A stretch of DNA of 64,000 nucleotides from Algoriphagus sanaruensis (lineage in GTDB: Bacteria; Bacteroidota; Bacteroidia; Cytophagales; Cyclobacteriaceae): contig NZ_CP012836.1 in the NCBI RefSeq assembly GCF_001593605.1, positions 2,670,501 to 2,734,500 of the forward strand, given 5' to 3'. Shown one piece after another: positions 34,995 to 44,062 of this stretch. The notes under the pieces are model-generated. The model made no database searches. It was not told the origin of the DNA and saw only the letters and a list, made by a program, of their open reading frames with translations. Every line of letters starts with the position of its first letter. The stretch's first letter is position 1. The translations under genes and the position numbers were made by a program.

Positions 34995-37688
34995 TCACCT
35001 AGCATATAGGGTCAAATTTTTCATTGCCCATGGATGTTCCCCTTTGCTCTCTGATTCTATTTTTAAGAACTTGAACTTGTCTGTGACTTCCCAACTTGCA
35101 GAATTTACACCTAACTGTCCTATTCCTTGGGCTACTTGAGTCCAATTTTTCCCATCTGTACTTAAGGAAACGGTATAAGACCCAGAAAATCCATTCTTCC
35201 CTGCATCAAATTGAATTTCAGAAATTGCTTGTGGACTTGGCAATTGAACCATAAACCACATTCCGGGAACTTGTGGAGTTTCTGTTTTCCAGCCTTTAAA
35301 AGAAAATGCATAGCCAGGATCTTTGGACGATCCAACTCCTTGAAGTGCCGTGCTGCTTGCAGTCACCTTCCAATTGTCTTGAAAAGTCAATGCTTTTGGA
35401 ATCTCTCCAACCAACTCCTCAAAAGAATAAGCTTCCTTTCTAGACTCGGTTTCTGTTCTGATTTTAGCCACAAAAGAGGGCTTGATAAAAGAACCAGTAT
35501 TCCCAAAATCATTACGGATATAGGAAAGCACCGAAGCAATGTACTCATCAGTATTGGTTTTCATGGAGATCATTACCCCTTCATACTCTTTATTTTCAAT
35601 CGCTCCCTTCAATCCATGAAGCATAACTTTGGTTGCATATTCGGGATGTCCAAGGATTCTGGGTGAACCTGAAAAAGGAGGTGCAATCAAACGACCTTCA
35701 CCAGCCGGTGAACCCAAACCTTTGGGTCCATGGCAGGTCGAGCAATAACTGTCAAAGATCGACTTACCCTTTACAAATAATGCCATCTCTTCTTTTTCAA
35801 ACTTGTTTTCGGCTGCTTTTTTGGCTTCTTCCAGCTTGTCTAGAAGTTGAGTTCCTACTGTTTGAATTCCAAAAGATGGATTTTTTTGGAGTACCTCTTT
35901 GATGAGAAGATCAATCTTGTCCAAGTTGAGCACATAGGCACTTAATAAGGCCTGAATGGCAATTTCAGGATTAGCATCCAAAGCAGCAGAAGTGAACAGT
36001 GCCGCTAGGGATTTTTCACCGTATTTATACAAAGTCTCTGCAGCTCTCAAGCCTTGCATCTTGATTTTTGGATTGGAATCAGCAACGAACTTTTTGACCA
36101 GATCTGAGCTTAATCCATCCAAACCTTCCAAGGTCCAAAGAGCATGAATCCTTGCCAACTCATTTTTTGATGAGCTCGCTAATGCCACCAAATCTGGAAT
36201 AACCGATTTATCCTGATTCAAAATCAGAGTCTGCTGCGCCATATCTCTCCACCAGCCATTAGGATGCTCCAAGTGGCGAATTAGTTCCTTGGAGGTTTCC
36301 TCATACATTCGAGGTTTTTCGGTATTTCTAGACATACCCTCATAACTCAACCTCCAAATCCGCCCATTACCGATGACATCATCCATTTGGTATTGTTGGA
36401 TTTTGGTGCGTAGATAGCTGCCATTCTGAGTCCACTCTCCTTCCTGGATGATTCCTCGATACATATCTACTATATAGAGTGTCCCATCAGGAGCTGTAGC
36501 CATATCAACCGGCCTAAACAAAGGATCTGTGGATTGAATAAATTCTGATTCCTCGCTGATGTACTTGTTTTGGAGATAGGAAAGCCCTTCTACTTTTTCA
36601 GTGACCACACGTCGCACGATTCGACCTACCGGCTCACCATAAATATAATCTCCCACGAGATCCTTAGGCAGACGGTCCCCACGAAACACATCATTTCCCG
36701 CCGCACCGGTTACATTGGCCAAGGAGCCGTCTGGCTTGGCCTCTTGCATTCCCGGTTGGAAGTCTGCTAATTTCACCAAGCTGTATGGAATCCGAAATCC
36801 CTCTTTAAGCGCACCTTTGATAGAAAAATTGCCATAGACAATCGGAAATTGAAAACCTTGGGGAACTCCGCCAGCTCCGTCTTGAAAAAAAATTGTCCCA
36901 TAATTATCCTGGGTCACCCCCCACTGTCCCCATGGATTCCCACTATTTTCCTGGATTACCCCGGTTGGTGTCCATCGAATGCGCTTATTATTATAGGTAC
37001 TATACATCCAGTTATCCAAAGCCCATGTAAGGAAACTTGTCTGATGCTCCACATTTCCTGATCGACCCAATCCAGAAGCAAAAACCTCCTTTTTATCAGC
37101 TTTACCATCCCCGTCGGTATCTGTAAATCGATAGACATGGTCCTCATTGGATTCCATGGAAAGAATGCTGTTTGGTCCAAAAGGAACCACATAGCGAGGA
37201 AAAACCAAACTATCTAAAAATACTGTCCCAGTTTCATAAACTCCGTCGTTATCCAAATCCTCCCATCGGGAGATCCTTGAGGTGGGCAAAAGCTCACCCG
37301 TCGCATCCAGATCCTGCATATATGTTCGAAGTTCCAGCACATACATGCGTCCATTTCCATCAAACTGTATCGCCGCAGGTTCTCGTATCTGTGGTTCAGA
37401 AAGTACCGGTTCAATCGAAAATCCTGGTTTTAGGACAAATGACTTTTTTTGCTCATTGGCAGAAACGGGTACTACAGGAGGCTTTGGACTCAAGTCAATA
37501 CCTTTCCAAATCGGGGACTCCAAGTCTATTCCTTCAGGAAGAGAAATGCTCGGAAAGGGCTCCTGCAAGCGAGTGGGATCCATAGACTCCGCAGGAGATA
37601 TTTCAAATGGTGATCGCTCTGGGCTGTGGCAGGCAAAAAGAAGAAGACAAGCACACAAGCTTAACAGGGAATTCAAAGTCAATCTCAT
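34995..37688 (-). CDS. PVC-type propeller lipoprotein with HEAT repeats, cytochrome c and discoidin-like domains
   Basis: An 897-residue lipoprotein using ATG 37688 (lipobox LLFAC); the longer frame to 37721 would spoil the signal peptide. Order of parts: beta-propeller of the membrane-bound dehydrogenase family (about 55-440, with 'DTDGDGKADKKEVFASG'), HEAT repeats (about 450-600), a class I cytochrome c with CSTCHG haem site (about residue 648) and downstream Met candidates such as 'MISMKTN', and a C-terminal F5/8 type C-like carbohydrate-binding domain (about 770-897). It likely passes electrons from a sugar oxidation to a respiratory acceptor, and it resembles the propeller in the ThuA-fusion gene 3 kb away. 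Confidence 0.88.
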   Translation of the reverse strand: MRLTLNSLLSLCACLLLFACHSPERSPFEISPAESMDPTRLQEPFPSISLPEGIDLESPIWKGIDLSPKPPVVPVSANEQKKSFVLKPGFSIEPVLSEPQIREPAAIQFDGNGRMYVLELRTYMQDLDATGELLPTSRISRWEDLDNDGVYETGTVFLDSLVFPRYVVPFGPNSILSMESNEDHVYRFTDTDGDGKADKKEVFASGLGRSGNVEHQTSFLTWALDNWMYSTYNNKRIRWTPTGVIQENSGNPWGQWGVTQDNYGTIFFQDGAGGVPQGFQFPIVYGNFSIKGALKEGFRIPYSLVKLADFQPGMQEAKPDGSLANVTGAAGNDVFRGDRLPKDLVGDYIYGEPVGRIVRRVVTEKVEGLSYLQNKYISEESEFIQSTDPLFRPVDMATAPDGTLYIVDMYRGIIQEGEWTQNGSYLRTKIQQYQMDDVIGNGRIWRLSYEGMSRNTEKPRMYEETSKELIRHLEHPNGWWRDMAQQTLILNQDKSVIPDLVALASSSKNELARIHALWTLEGLDGLSSDLVKKFVADSNPKIKMQGLRAAETLYKYGEKSLAALFTSAALDANPEIAIQALLSAYVLNLDKIDLLIKEVLQKNPSFGIQTVGTQLLDKLEEAKKAAENKFEKEEMALFVKGKSIFDSYCSTCHGPKGLGSPAGEGRLIAPPFSGSPRILGHPEYATKVMLHGLKGAIENKEYEGVMISMKTNTDEYIASVLSYIRNDFGNTGSFIKPSFVAKIRTETESRKEAYSFEELVGEIPKALTFQDNWKVTASSTALQGVGSSKDPGYAFSFKGWKTETPQVPGMWFMVQLPSPQAISEIQFDAGKNGFSGSYTVSLSTDGKNWTQVAQGIGQLGVNSASWEVTDKFKFLKIESESKGEHPWAMKNLTLYAR

Positions 37689-37882
37689 AAAATCCAATTT
37701 ATCAAAACTATCTATGATCAAATCTAAGATACCAGCTACCTCCTAACCCACGATTATTGACATTTCTAATACAGGGTTGATCAAGAATGATATCGTAAGT
37801 TAAAAATATTTGCTTTTTGCTATTTTTTAATTTTTTTTAAAAAGTAATTTCACATTTATAGAAAATTTCAAACAAGATCTTT

Positions 37883-39121
37883 ATGTTTTTCAGATTCCCC
37901 ATATTTTCATCCCTATTTGTATTGGGTTTAGGTTTGCTATTTTCTTCCTGTGAAAAACCCTACTCCCCAGATTCGACCTCTGTGGATTCCAGCTTCCATC
38001 CACATCCTGGCCCGGTGGTTATGGCCTACTACGTGCCTGAGCGGGATTACCAACCCGAGAAAATACCTGTAGAAAAACTCACCCATATCATTTTTTCCTT
38101 TACAAATGTCATTGATGGAGAAATGAAGTTCCGGAAACCGGAAGAAGCTGGCCCTAAACTAGAAGCCTTGGTCAAGCAAAAAGAACGAAATCCTGACCTC
38201 AAAGTGATGATCGCATGCGGAGGCTGGGGAGCTGATGGATTCTCTGACATGGCATTGACTGCAGAAAGCCGAACCAAATTCATCCAAAGTGCCCGATCCT
38301 TTATCGAACGCTACCAACTCGACGGAATGGATATGGATTGGGAATATCCTGGAATCTCAGGAGCCGGCACTATGGCTAGACCCGAAGACACTCAAAATTT
38401 CACAGCATTGATGAAAGGGCTCCGTCAGATGCTCGATACCTTTGAATCACCCAAGATCCTAACCTTCGCTTCTGCAGGTTGGGAGCGGTATTACGATTTT
38501 ATCGAGGTGGAGGAAGTGATGAATTATGCCAATTTCATGAATATAATGACCTATGACCAGGTTACGGGCGTATCGATTTATACTGGACACCATACCCCGC
38601 TCGGCCGAGCTTCTCAAGAGGATCTTGCAGGAACACCGTTTCAGAGCCACTTGGATAGCCTATACCTTGCCAAAGAAGAGATCGATACAGAGCCTCATTC
38701 GGTAGAAAAAATTGTTGATTTCCTGATTAAAAAGGGAGTAAAACCTGCTCAGATGATCATCGGATCGGCATTTTACGGACGAGTTTGGAAAGGAGTCCCT
38801 GACGATCATCAGGGTCTTTACCAAAAAAGTAAAGGCATTCATATCGGATGGTATGCCTATCACGAGATTCGTTCAAAATATGAATTAGACAGCAGTTTTG
38901 TAAGGTATTGGGATGAACATGCCAAAGCGCCTTACATGTACCAAGCCTCAAATGGCCTTTTTGTCTCCTACGATGATACGGTCTCCGTAGCTTTGAAAAC
39001 AAGGTATGCCATAGACATGCAGTTGGGAGGAATTATGTTTTGGGAATTGGGAAATGATACCAAAGAACCGGGCAGCCTTCTTGACGCGATCTATAAAGAG
39101 GCGAAAAAGGGAGAAAAGTAA
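37883..39121 (+). CDS. Glycoside hydrolase family 18 (chitinase-like) lipoprotein
   Basis: A 412-residue lipoprotein (lipobox FSSC, Cys about 23). The TIM-barrel GH18 signature DGMDMDWEYP is present, with catalytic Glu154 and the preceding Asp150/Asp152. Upstream 'KVMIACGGWG' is the second family motif, and 'MNIMTYD' the substrate-assisted segment. It has no separate carbohydrate-binding module. GH18 enzymes cut chitin or related GlcNAc polymers; the nag cluster earlier in the window could use the product. Confidence 0.92.
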   Translation: MFFRFPIFSSLFVLGLGLLFSSCEKPYSPDSTSVDSSFHPHPGPVVMAYYVPERDYQPEKIPVEKLTHIIFSFTNVIDGEMKFRKPEEAGPKLEALVKQKERNPDLKVMIACGGWGADGFSDMALTAESRTKFIQSARSFIERYQLDGMDMDWEYPGISGAGTMARPEDTQNFTALMKGLRQMLDTFESPKILTFASAGWERYYDFIEVEEVMNYANFMNIMTYDQVTGVSIYTGHHTPLGRASQEDLAGTPFQSHLDSLYLAKEEIDTEPHSVEKIVDFLIKKGVKPAQMIIGSAFYGRVWKGVPDDHQGLYQKSKGIHIGWYAYHEIRSKYELDSSFVRYWDEHAKAPYMYQASNGLFVSYDDTVSVALKTRYAIDMQLGGIMFWELGNDTKEPGSLLDAIYKEAKKGEK

Positions 39122-39665
39122 TTTTTGGAATTAGATTTTGGCGGGAAATGGTTTATGTTTTCAGACTTAGACTGCCCTTCTTGAACATATACCCGTGCTC
39201 AACTCCATTCGGGGTCTTTAACCCTTCAATCTCTACAATACCACAAAAAGACCACGAAGTGGTCAAAATTCTCAATAGCCCTAGGTGACCCCGATAGCCT
39301 CCGGGGCGGGGGAAAATGAATGGATTTCAAATTCGATTTTGCCAACCCCTAATGAGCCCGTCCCGATGAGCGCAGCAATTTCGGGAGGTTGAACATGTGT
39401 GAAAAAACCGACCCGGTACGGGTCAGATAGGGGTAAAAAATTCCAATACCTAATATAATCCGATCCGCCGCGGCGGATTCGAATAAATACGGGTGTCCAA
39501 TTTTTACTACCCAGATGACATCCCTACGGGATGAAAGAGAATTATAAATTCCTAGTAATGAAAAAGCGTAGATCATTCTACGCTTAGTCCACGGCCCACA
39601 TAATTCTTCCAAACGGGAAAAATCCGAGTCAAACAAACGGTATACAAAAACAAACAACAAACTCC
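39122..39665. repeat. Hairpin-rich intergenic island, no gene
   Basis: This 544-bp gap holds at least seven separate short palindromes: GACCAC-gaa-GTGGTC (39250-39264), CCCCG/CGGGG (39289-39306), TCCCGA/TCGGGA (39361-39386), GACCCG-gta-CGGGTC (39410-39424), ATCCGCCGCGGCGGAT (39463-39478), CATCCC-tac-GGGATG (39519-39533) and the terminator hairpin at 39564-39585. Reading frames crossing it are short and have no protein-like character. Base composition is more GC-rich than the flanks around the palindromes. Confidence 0.75.
39559..39585 (-). terminator. Terminator after the GAF-PAS-HisKA gene
   Basis: AAGCGTAGA (39564-39572) pairs with TCTACGCTT (39577-39585), a 9-bp stem with a 4-nt loop. The A-run on the left gives a T-run in the minus direction. 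Confidence 0.65.
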
Positions 39666-40760
39666 CTAGTGATCCTCTTCTAAACCACTGACTAAGTTCG
39701 AGTATTCATGATTGAGCTGGAAAAGAACTTGATCCAATTCCTCGGCACTTTGAAATAAGAAGGGAGTCAGCTCAAGGGTGTTTTCTGGAGTATTTTCATC
39801 AGAAATAAGGTGCAGCACACCCTTCATTTTAGCAACTGGAGCTCTCAGCTTATGGGAAATATCAAACAGAAACTTTTTCAGGGATTTCAAATGAGCAATT
39901 TTTTGACTGACGTCCTGAATGGTTCCATAGAAATTGATTTTGCCACCTTCAAATTCAGGACGGGCCTTGATCCAAAGCCAAATTCGTTTTTGACCGGGAA
40001 GCTGAACGGGAATATCCATCTCAAAAGAACTGCTATTCTTGGTGGAGTTGATAAACTTCCTAAAAAGCTTTACCCGGAATTTGGGATGAACCCAGCGAAT
40101 AAACACAGCCGGATTTTCCAAAATCTCTTCCTGACTCAAGTTTGGAATCAATCGACTAATTCCACCTCCCAAAAAGTCAAGGCTTAATTCCTTGGTCCAT
40201 GGGTCAGTAATGATTTTAAATAAGGCTCCCGGAGATAATTCAGTCAGATTTTTCAACTTTTCCCCAAAGAGCTCAATTCGCTTATTTTGGTCTCGAAGTA
40301 TCTTTCGAGTTTCAAGAGAAATCGAAACCCGCTTCGCCAAAAGACGAAGCGCTTCCAGCTGGGATTTATGCACTTCATGAGCTTCACTATCCCAAGTACA
40401 GACCGTCCCCAATACATTTCCCAAACTGGAAACAATCGGGGCACTGACATAAAACCGAATTCCATCCTCTGCCAAAACATAGGGATTTTGTGAAACCCGT
40501 TCATCGTGCTGGGGATCCAATATTAACAGGACATCCTCAGGTTGATCAAGGGTAAATCTACAAAAGGTGTCTTCTAAGGGAACTTCTGACCATTTCACAC
40601 CTAACTTGGCCTTGTACCACTGACGACGATCATCGATAAAGGAAACGACAGAAATGGGCGTGTTGAAAATCGCATTGGCCATCTGGGCAATTTCATCCAT
40701 TTCTACCTCAGGGTCCGTATCCAAAATGGCATGGGACCTTAACTCTTCCAGTCGATCCAT
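39666..40760 (-). CDS. GAF-PAS-HisKA signalling protein lacking an ATPase domain
   Basis: A 364-residue cytoplasmic protein. The GAF domain (about 20-155) has 'FCRFTLDQPEDVLLILDPQHDERV' and 'FYVSAPIVSSLGNVLGTVC'. A PAS domain follows (about 175-285). A HisKA-type dimerisation helix then carries the phosphoacceptor His303 in FDISHKLRAPVAKM. Only about 60 residues follow, so there is no HATPase_c domain. It may be a phosphotransfer or decoy partner of another kinase, or a truncated kinase whose ATPase end was lost next to the repeat island. No response regulator is adjacent. Confidence 0.85.
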   Translation of the reverse strand: MDRLEELRSHAILDTDPEVEMDEIAQMANAIFNTPISVVSFIDDRRQWYKAKLGVKWSEVPLEDTFCRFTLDQPEDVLLILDPQHDERVSQNPYVLAEDGIRFYVSAPIVSSLGNVLGTVCTWDSEAHEVHKSQLEALRLLAKRVSISLETRKILRDQNKRIELFGEKLKNLTELSPGALFKIITDPWTKELSLDFLGGGISRLIPNLSQEEILENPAVFIRWVHPKFRVKLFRKFINSTKNSSSFEMDIPVQLPGQKRIWLWIKARPEFEGGKINFYGTIQDVSQKIAHLKSLKKFLFDISHKLRAPVAKMKGVLHLISDENTPENTLELTPFLFQSAEELDQVLFQLNHEYSNLVSGLEEDH

Positions 40761-40859
40761 GATAAAAAAAGTTGTTGTTATTTAAGTTATCGATAAGATT
40801 TTGAAATGAAAAAGAATATCGGGTGAAAAAGGTAACACATTTTGATCCAGGAAGGCTAT

Positions 40860-40885
40860 TTTTTGGAGCCCCTTTGCTGGGATCG
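40860..40885 (-). repeat. Degenerate copy of the tRNA-Thr 3' end
   Basis: These 26 nt match the 3' end of tRNA-Thr, including its CCA and the T-arm strand, with one inserted T and one C-to-T change. The copy lies 329 bp downstream of the real tRNA end in the same orientation. The rest of the tRNA is absent. Confidence 0.75.
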
Positions 40886-40937
40886 TTCTCCACATTAGCT
40901 ATGGGGGTTATCCGTACAAAGACCTACAAATTCTATT

Positions 40938-41032
40938 TTAATTATTGGGTAAAGAACTTTTTGAAATTTTAGGATAGGCGATAAGATCCTCCAAATATTT
41001 CTTCTTTTTGGCTTATTTGATTTGATATTTTC
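40938..41032 (-). pseudogene. Possible decayed C-terminus of a GIY-YIG nuclease gene
   Basis: Reading the minus strand from 41032 gives ENIKSNKPK and, after a frameshift, KKYLEDLIA and a stop at 40938. This recalls the C-terminal 'E-IKS-K-SRKYIEDLI' pattern of small GIY-YIG proteins. It lies between tRNA-Thr and a copy of the tRNA-Thr 3' end, the same place as the intact GIY-YIG gene beside tRNA-Met. The catalytic N-terminal half is not recognisable, so the call is tentative. The rest of this 432-bp gap (40761-41192) holds no other gene. Confidence 0.3.
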
Positions 41033-41167
41033 AATAAATAAGGCCTGTTAGCGTGAGGAAAATTTAATAGTAAAAAACAAACTCAATCTGAATATCTAAC
41101 GGTATACGAAACCTTATTTCGATGTAGCCAAAAAAATTACATTTTTCTATTTTGCTATAAAACAAAA

Positions 41168-41191
41168 AAACCACTCATTTCTGAGTGGTTT
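41168..41191 (-). terminator. Terminator of tRNA-Thr
   Basis: AAACCACTCA (41168-41177) pairs with TGAGTGGTTT (41182-41191) around a 4-nt loop. The A-rich left flank is the T-run in the minus direction. It directly abuts the tRNA 3' CCA. Confidence 0.85.
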
Positions 41192-41192
41192 T

Positions 41193-41268
<76 letters not shown>

Positions 41269-41287
41269 GTTCCCTGTTTAGGTGGTG

Positions 41288-41318
41288 CAAATATAGACTT
41301 TCGAAGTTTTATCCCAAA
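41288..41318 (-). promoter_or_regulatory. Promoter of tRNA-Thr
   Basis: On the minus strand, TTTG (41315-41318) is followed after 19 bp by TATATTTG (41288-41295), a full match to the Bacteroidota housekeeping promoter. The tRNA 5' end is 20 bp further on. Confidence 0.75.
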
Positions 41319-41378
41319 CCCAAAACCTGAGAAATTTCATAAAAAACGCTATCTCTCAGATTTTGAGCGGGAAAAATT

Positions 41379-43346
41379 TTAAAATTCCCGAAGAATCGTC
41401 AGCTTCTTTTTCAACTTATCGATCTCTTCCTCCGCCTTTTGGATTTTTACATCAAACTGATCGCGAAGTTTATCCGCAGTCTTAGAGGCTGCAAAAAACT
41501 CCAGGTTATTTTTCCAAAGGGTAATGCTATTTTCCAAATCCGCAATCTGCTTACGGATGCCATGTTCTTTTTTATTCAAGGTTTTTATGGCATTTGGATC
41601 ACTTTGAATCTTGTTTAGATTCAATCGGAACATAAAGTCATCCCGATCCGAACCAGAAGGATTCATTTTTTCCAAATATGCATCTACAACCGTTTTAAAC
41701 TGATTTTGAATTTCCTTGACGTTTTTACGTGGTACAAAACCAATTTCATTAAATTCAGCTACAAACCCTGACAATTCTTCTTCAGATAAGCTTTCACCTG
41801 CAGTCGCATCTTTGATTCGCTTCATCAAATCAAGTTTCAATCCCAAGTTGGTCTCATATTCCGAATTTGCTTGCTTATTGGAATTGCGTCTGTTATCGAA
41901 GAACGTATCGCAAGCGGTCTTAAATTTCTTATACAAGGCATCCCGGTGCTTTTCAGGAGTTGGTCCCAGTTTTTTCCATTCTTGCTGAAGTTTGACCAAT
42001 TGATTCGCAGTGCTTTGCCAATCCGTATTATTCATTAATTCTTCCGCTTGAGCAATCAATTCTTCCGCTTTCTTCAAATTGGAAGCTCTGATCTCATCTA
42101 ATTCTTTGAAGAATAGATTTTTATTGTGGAAAAACTCTTTGAAAGCCGCCCAAAAGGCTTTGTTGATATCCTTACCGCTTTCTTTTGGAACCGGTCCGAT
42201 TTTCTCCCACTCCTTCTGAATATCTAAAATTTCCTTGGTTTTAGTATTCCACTCTTTAATACGATCCGCTTTAAACCCTCCAAAGCTGCTCAATTTATCA
42301 ATCAAGGCTTGCTTGGCATCAGCATTCTGCTTGAATACTTCTTTTTGACTGTCATAGAAAGCCTTTCTTCGATCGTATACGGCATCTGATGCTGCTTTGA
42401 ATCGTTGCCAAAGGTTTTCTTGCTCGTCTCTAGGCACAGGACCGATATGCTTAAACTCCTCGTGTAAATCGTTGAGGTGCTTGATAGCTTCTTTAAGGTC
42501 TTTGACTTCTTTAAGGCTTTCAGCTTTCTCGCAAAGCTCAATTTTGCTTTCCAAGTTCTTCTTACGATCCAGTTCTTTTAGCTCAAAATAGATGCTTCGA
42601 TTGTCATAAAAGCGATCCATCAAGGCATTAAAGCTTGCCCAAAGATTTCTGTTTTGTGAAGCTGGTACCGGACCAATGGATTTCCATTTTTCTTGAATAC
42701 TTTTTACAGCATTCATACTTAAGGTCGTTTCCTCTCCATCTACCAACTCCCGAAGCTGATCCAGCAATTCGTTCTTGGCCACTAGGTTTTTTTCCTTCAG
42801 ACGCTCCGCCTCTTTGCGCTGCAGATTGATCTGATATCGGAAATCATTAAAAGTCTTATTAAAGTCCCGTTCTTCATCATGAAGACGGTATTCAAAATCA
42901 TCTTCTACTCCCCCTTCGGCTAAGAACTTATTTAAGGCTTCCTCTTTATCCTTTGACACGAGCTCATCGAAAGCAGCTTTGATTTCATGGGCCAGCTTAT
43001 CCAATTTAAGGATCGAACCATGAGCAATCTTTTCTTTAAGCAGATGTGTAAGTTGGGACTTAGATAAACCTGAAAGCTCTATATGCTCCTCTTCTTCCTC
43101 TTCTTGGGATTCAGATTCATCTGAATTGGAAGCATCTTCCGATTCAGCAAGTTCAGCCTGAACTTCCTCAGTAGCTTCCGCGATAGGGGTTGGTGTTTGG
43201 ACTTCTTCGGAAGAGGCTTCTTCCGCCACTTCTGATACTTCAGAAGGAGTCACATTTTCTTCATTTGAATTGTTACCCTTTACCTCTTCATTCGAGGCTT
43301 GGGTCACCTTGTCCTGCTCAGACATTTCGTTACTTCTCTCAGTCAT
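41379..43346 (-). CDS. DUF349-repeat protein
   Basis: A 655-residue, highly charged, helical protein without a signal peptide. The first ~110 residues are an acidic Glu/Ser-rich disordered tail. It then carries at least five DUF349 units recognised by 'W-x-IGPVP' turns (EKWKSIGPVP, EEFKHIGPVP, KEWEKIGPVP, QEWKKLGPTP, AEFNEIGFVP). The end is a coiled coil (about 600-655). DUF349 proteins are common in Bacteroidota and of unknown function. It is a single gene upstream of tRNA-Thr. Confidence 0.9.
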   Translation of the reverse strand: MTERSNEMSEQDKVTQASNEEVKGNNSNEENVTPSEVSEVAEEASSEEVQTPTPIAEATEEVQAELAESEDASNSDESESQEEEEEEHIELSGLSKSQLTHLLKEKIAHGSILKLDKLAHEIKAAFDELVSKDKEEALNKFLAEGGVEDDFEYRLHDEERDFNKTFNDFRYQINLQRKEAERLKEKNLVAKNELLDQLRELVDGEETTLSMNAVKSIQEKWKSIGPVPASQNRNLWASFNALMDRFYDNRSIYFELKELDRKKNLESKIELCEKAESLKEVKDLKEAIKHLNDLHEEFKHIGPVPRDEQENLWQRFKAASDAVYDRRKAFYDSQKEVFKQNADAKQALIDKLSSFGGFKADRIKEWNTKTKEILDIQKEWEKIGPVPKESGKDINKAFWAAFKEFFHNKNLFFKELDEIRASNLKKAEELIAQAEELMNNTDWQSTANQLVKLQQEWKKLGPTPEKHRDALYKKFKTACDTFFDNRRNSNKQANSEYETNLGLKLDLMKRIKDATAGESLSEEELSGFVAEFNEIGFVPRKNVKEIQNQFKTVVDAYLEKMNPSGSDRDDFMFRLNLNKIQSDPNAIKTLNKKEHGIRKQIADLENSITLWKNNLEFFAASKTADKLRDQFDVKIQKAEEEIDKLKKKLTILREF

Positions 43347-43376
43347 AAAAACGCTACAATTTCAAAGCAATATGGG

Positions 43377-43384
43377 CAAAAGTA
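43377..43384 (-). promoter_or_regulatory. Putative -7 box of the DUF349 gene
   Basis: The complement reads TACTTTTG, fitting TANNTTTG, 31 bp before the ATG at 43346. No clear -33 element was found. Confidence 0.35.
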
Positions 43385-43394
43385 GGAATTTTGC

Positions 43395-43964
43395 CTAATT
43401 TAATCTTGGGTCAAGTGGATAATTTGCAATTACCTTAAATTCGCCTCCCATGTTTTTTAAGATGGATTTCCAAAGGTTTCCTGTCGAATCATGGATTAGA
43501 TTAGCGTCTAACTTTTCCTCAGAGATAATCCAGGTATTATCCTCGAGTTCATCGGAAAGTTGACCAGGACCCCAACCGCTATAACCGATGAAAAACATCA
43601 CTTGTTCTGCTGAAAGTTGACCAGTTTTCAAAGCTTCAACCAAGGAATCAAAATCCCCACCCCACCAAATATCCTCGCCGATAGAGATACTTTCTGGCAA
43701 GGGTTCTGGGTGAAAAAAAATGAAATGAAGCGTATTTTGTTCAACAGGTCCACCTACAAAAACGTCCTTTTCTAAAAATGACAACTCCTCGATCAATTCC
43801 TCGAGATGTAAAATGGAAGGCTTATTTAATACTAAACCAAAACTTCCTTCCGAATTATGCTCGCAAAGTAACACCACAGACCGTACAAAATTCTCATCCT
43901 GCAAAAAAGGCTCGGAGATCAATAGATTGCCTGGCTTCGGGATATTTTTATTCGGTTGAATCAT
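43395..43964 (-). CDS. yqgE: YqgE/AlgH family protein
   Basis: A 189-residue DUF179 protein. Diagnostic stretches are 'PGNLLISEPFLQDENFVRSVVLLCEH', split by the family's FxRSV motif, then 'GSFGLVLNKPS', 'VFVGGPVEQN' and 'FIGYSGWGPGQL'. The fold is known but the biochemical function is not. It is transcribed toward the DUF349 gene and divergent from pdxH. Confidence 0.93.
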   Translation of the reverse strand: MIQPNKNIPKPGNLLISEPFLQDENFVRSVVLLCEHNSEGSFGLVLNKPSILHLEELIEELSFLEKDVFVGGPVEQNTLHFIFFHPEPLPESISIGEDIWWGGDFDSLVEALKTGQLSAEQVMFFIGYSGWGPGQLSDELEDNTWIISEEKLDANLIHDSTGNLWKSILKNMGGEFKVIANYPLDPRLN

Positions 43965-44062
43965 AAAAATCAGCTTTTTGATAGGAAAAATATAGGTTTA
44001 AATTTTAAAAAATCAATACCGGTGTTAGCTTTAAATCCTCGTATGATTTGATTTCCCTACTT

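Noticed and set aside
39349..39660. A 103-codon minus-strand reading frame in the hairpin island
   Set aside because: It runs across several palindromes, its protein has no family character, and no start signal or conservation is evident. It is treated as chance.
42635..42829. Antisense frames in the DUF349 gene
   Set aside because: Shadows of the biased codon use of the real gene; no start context or homology.
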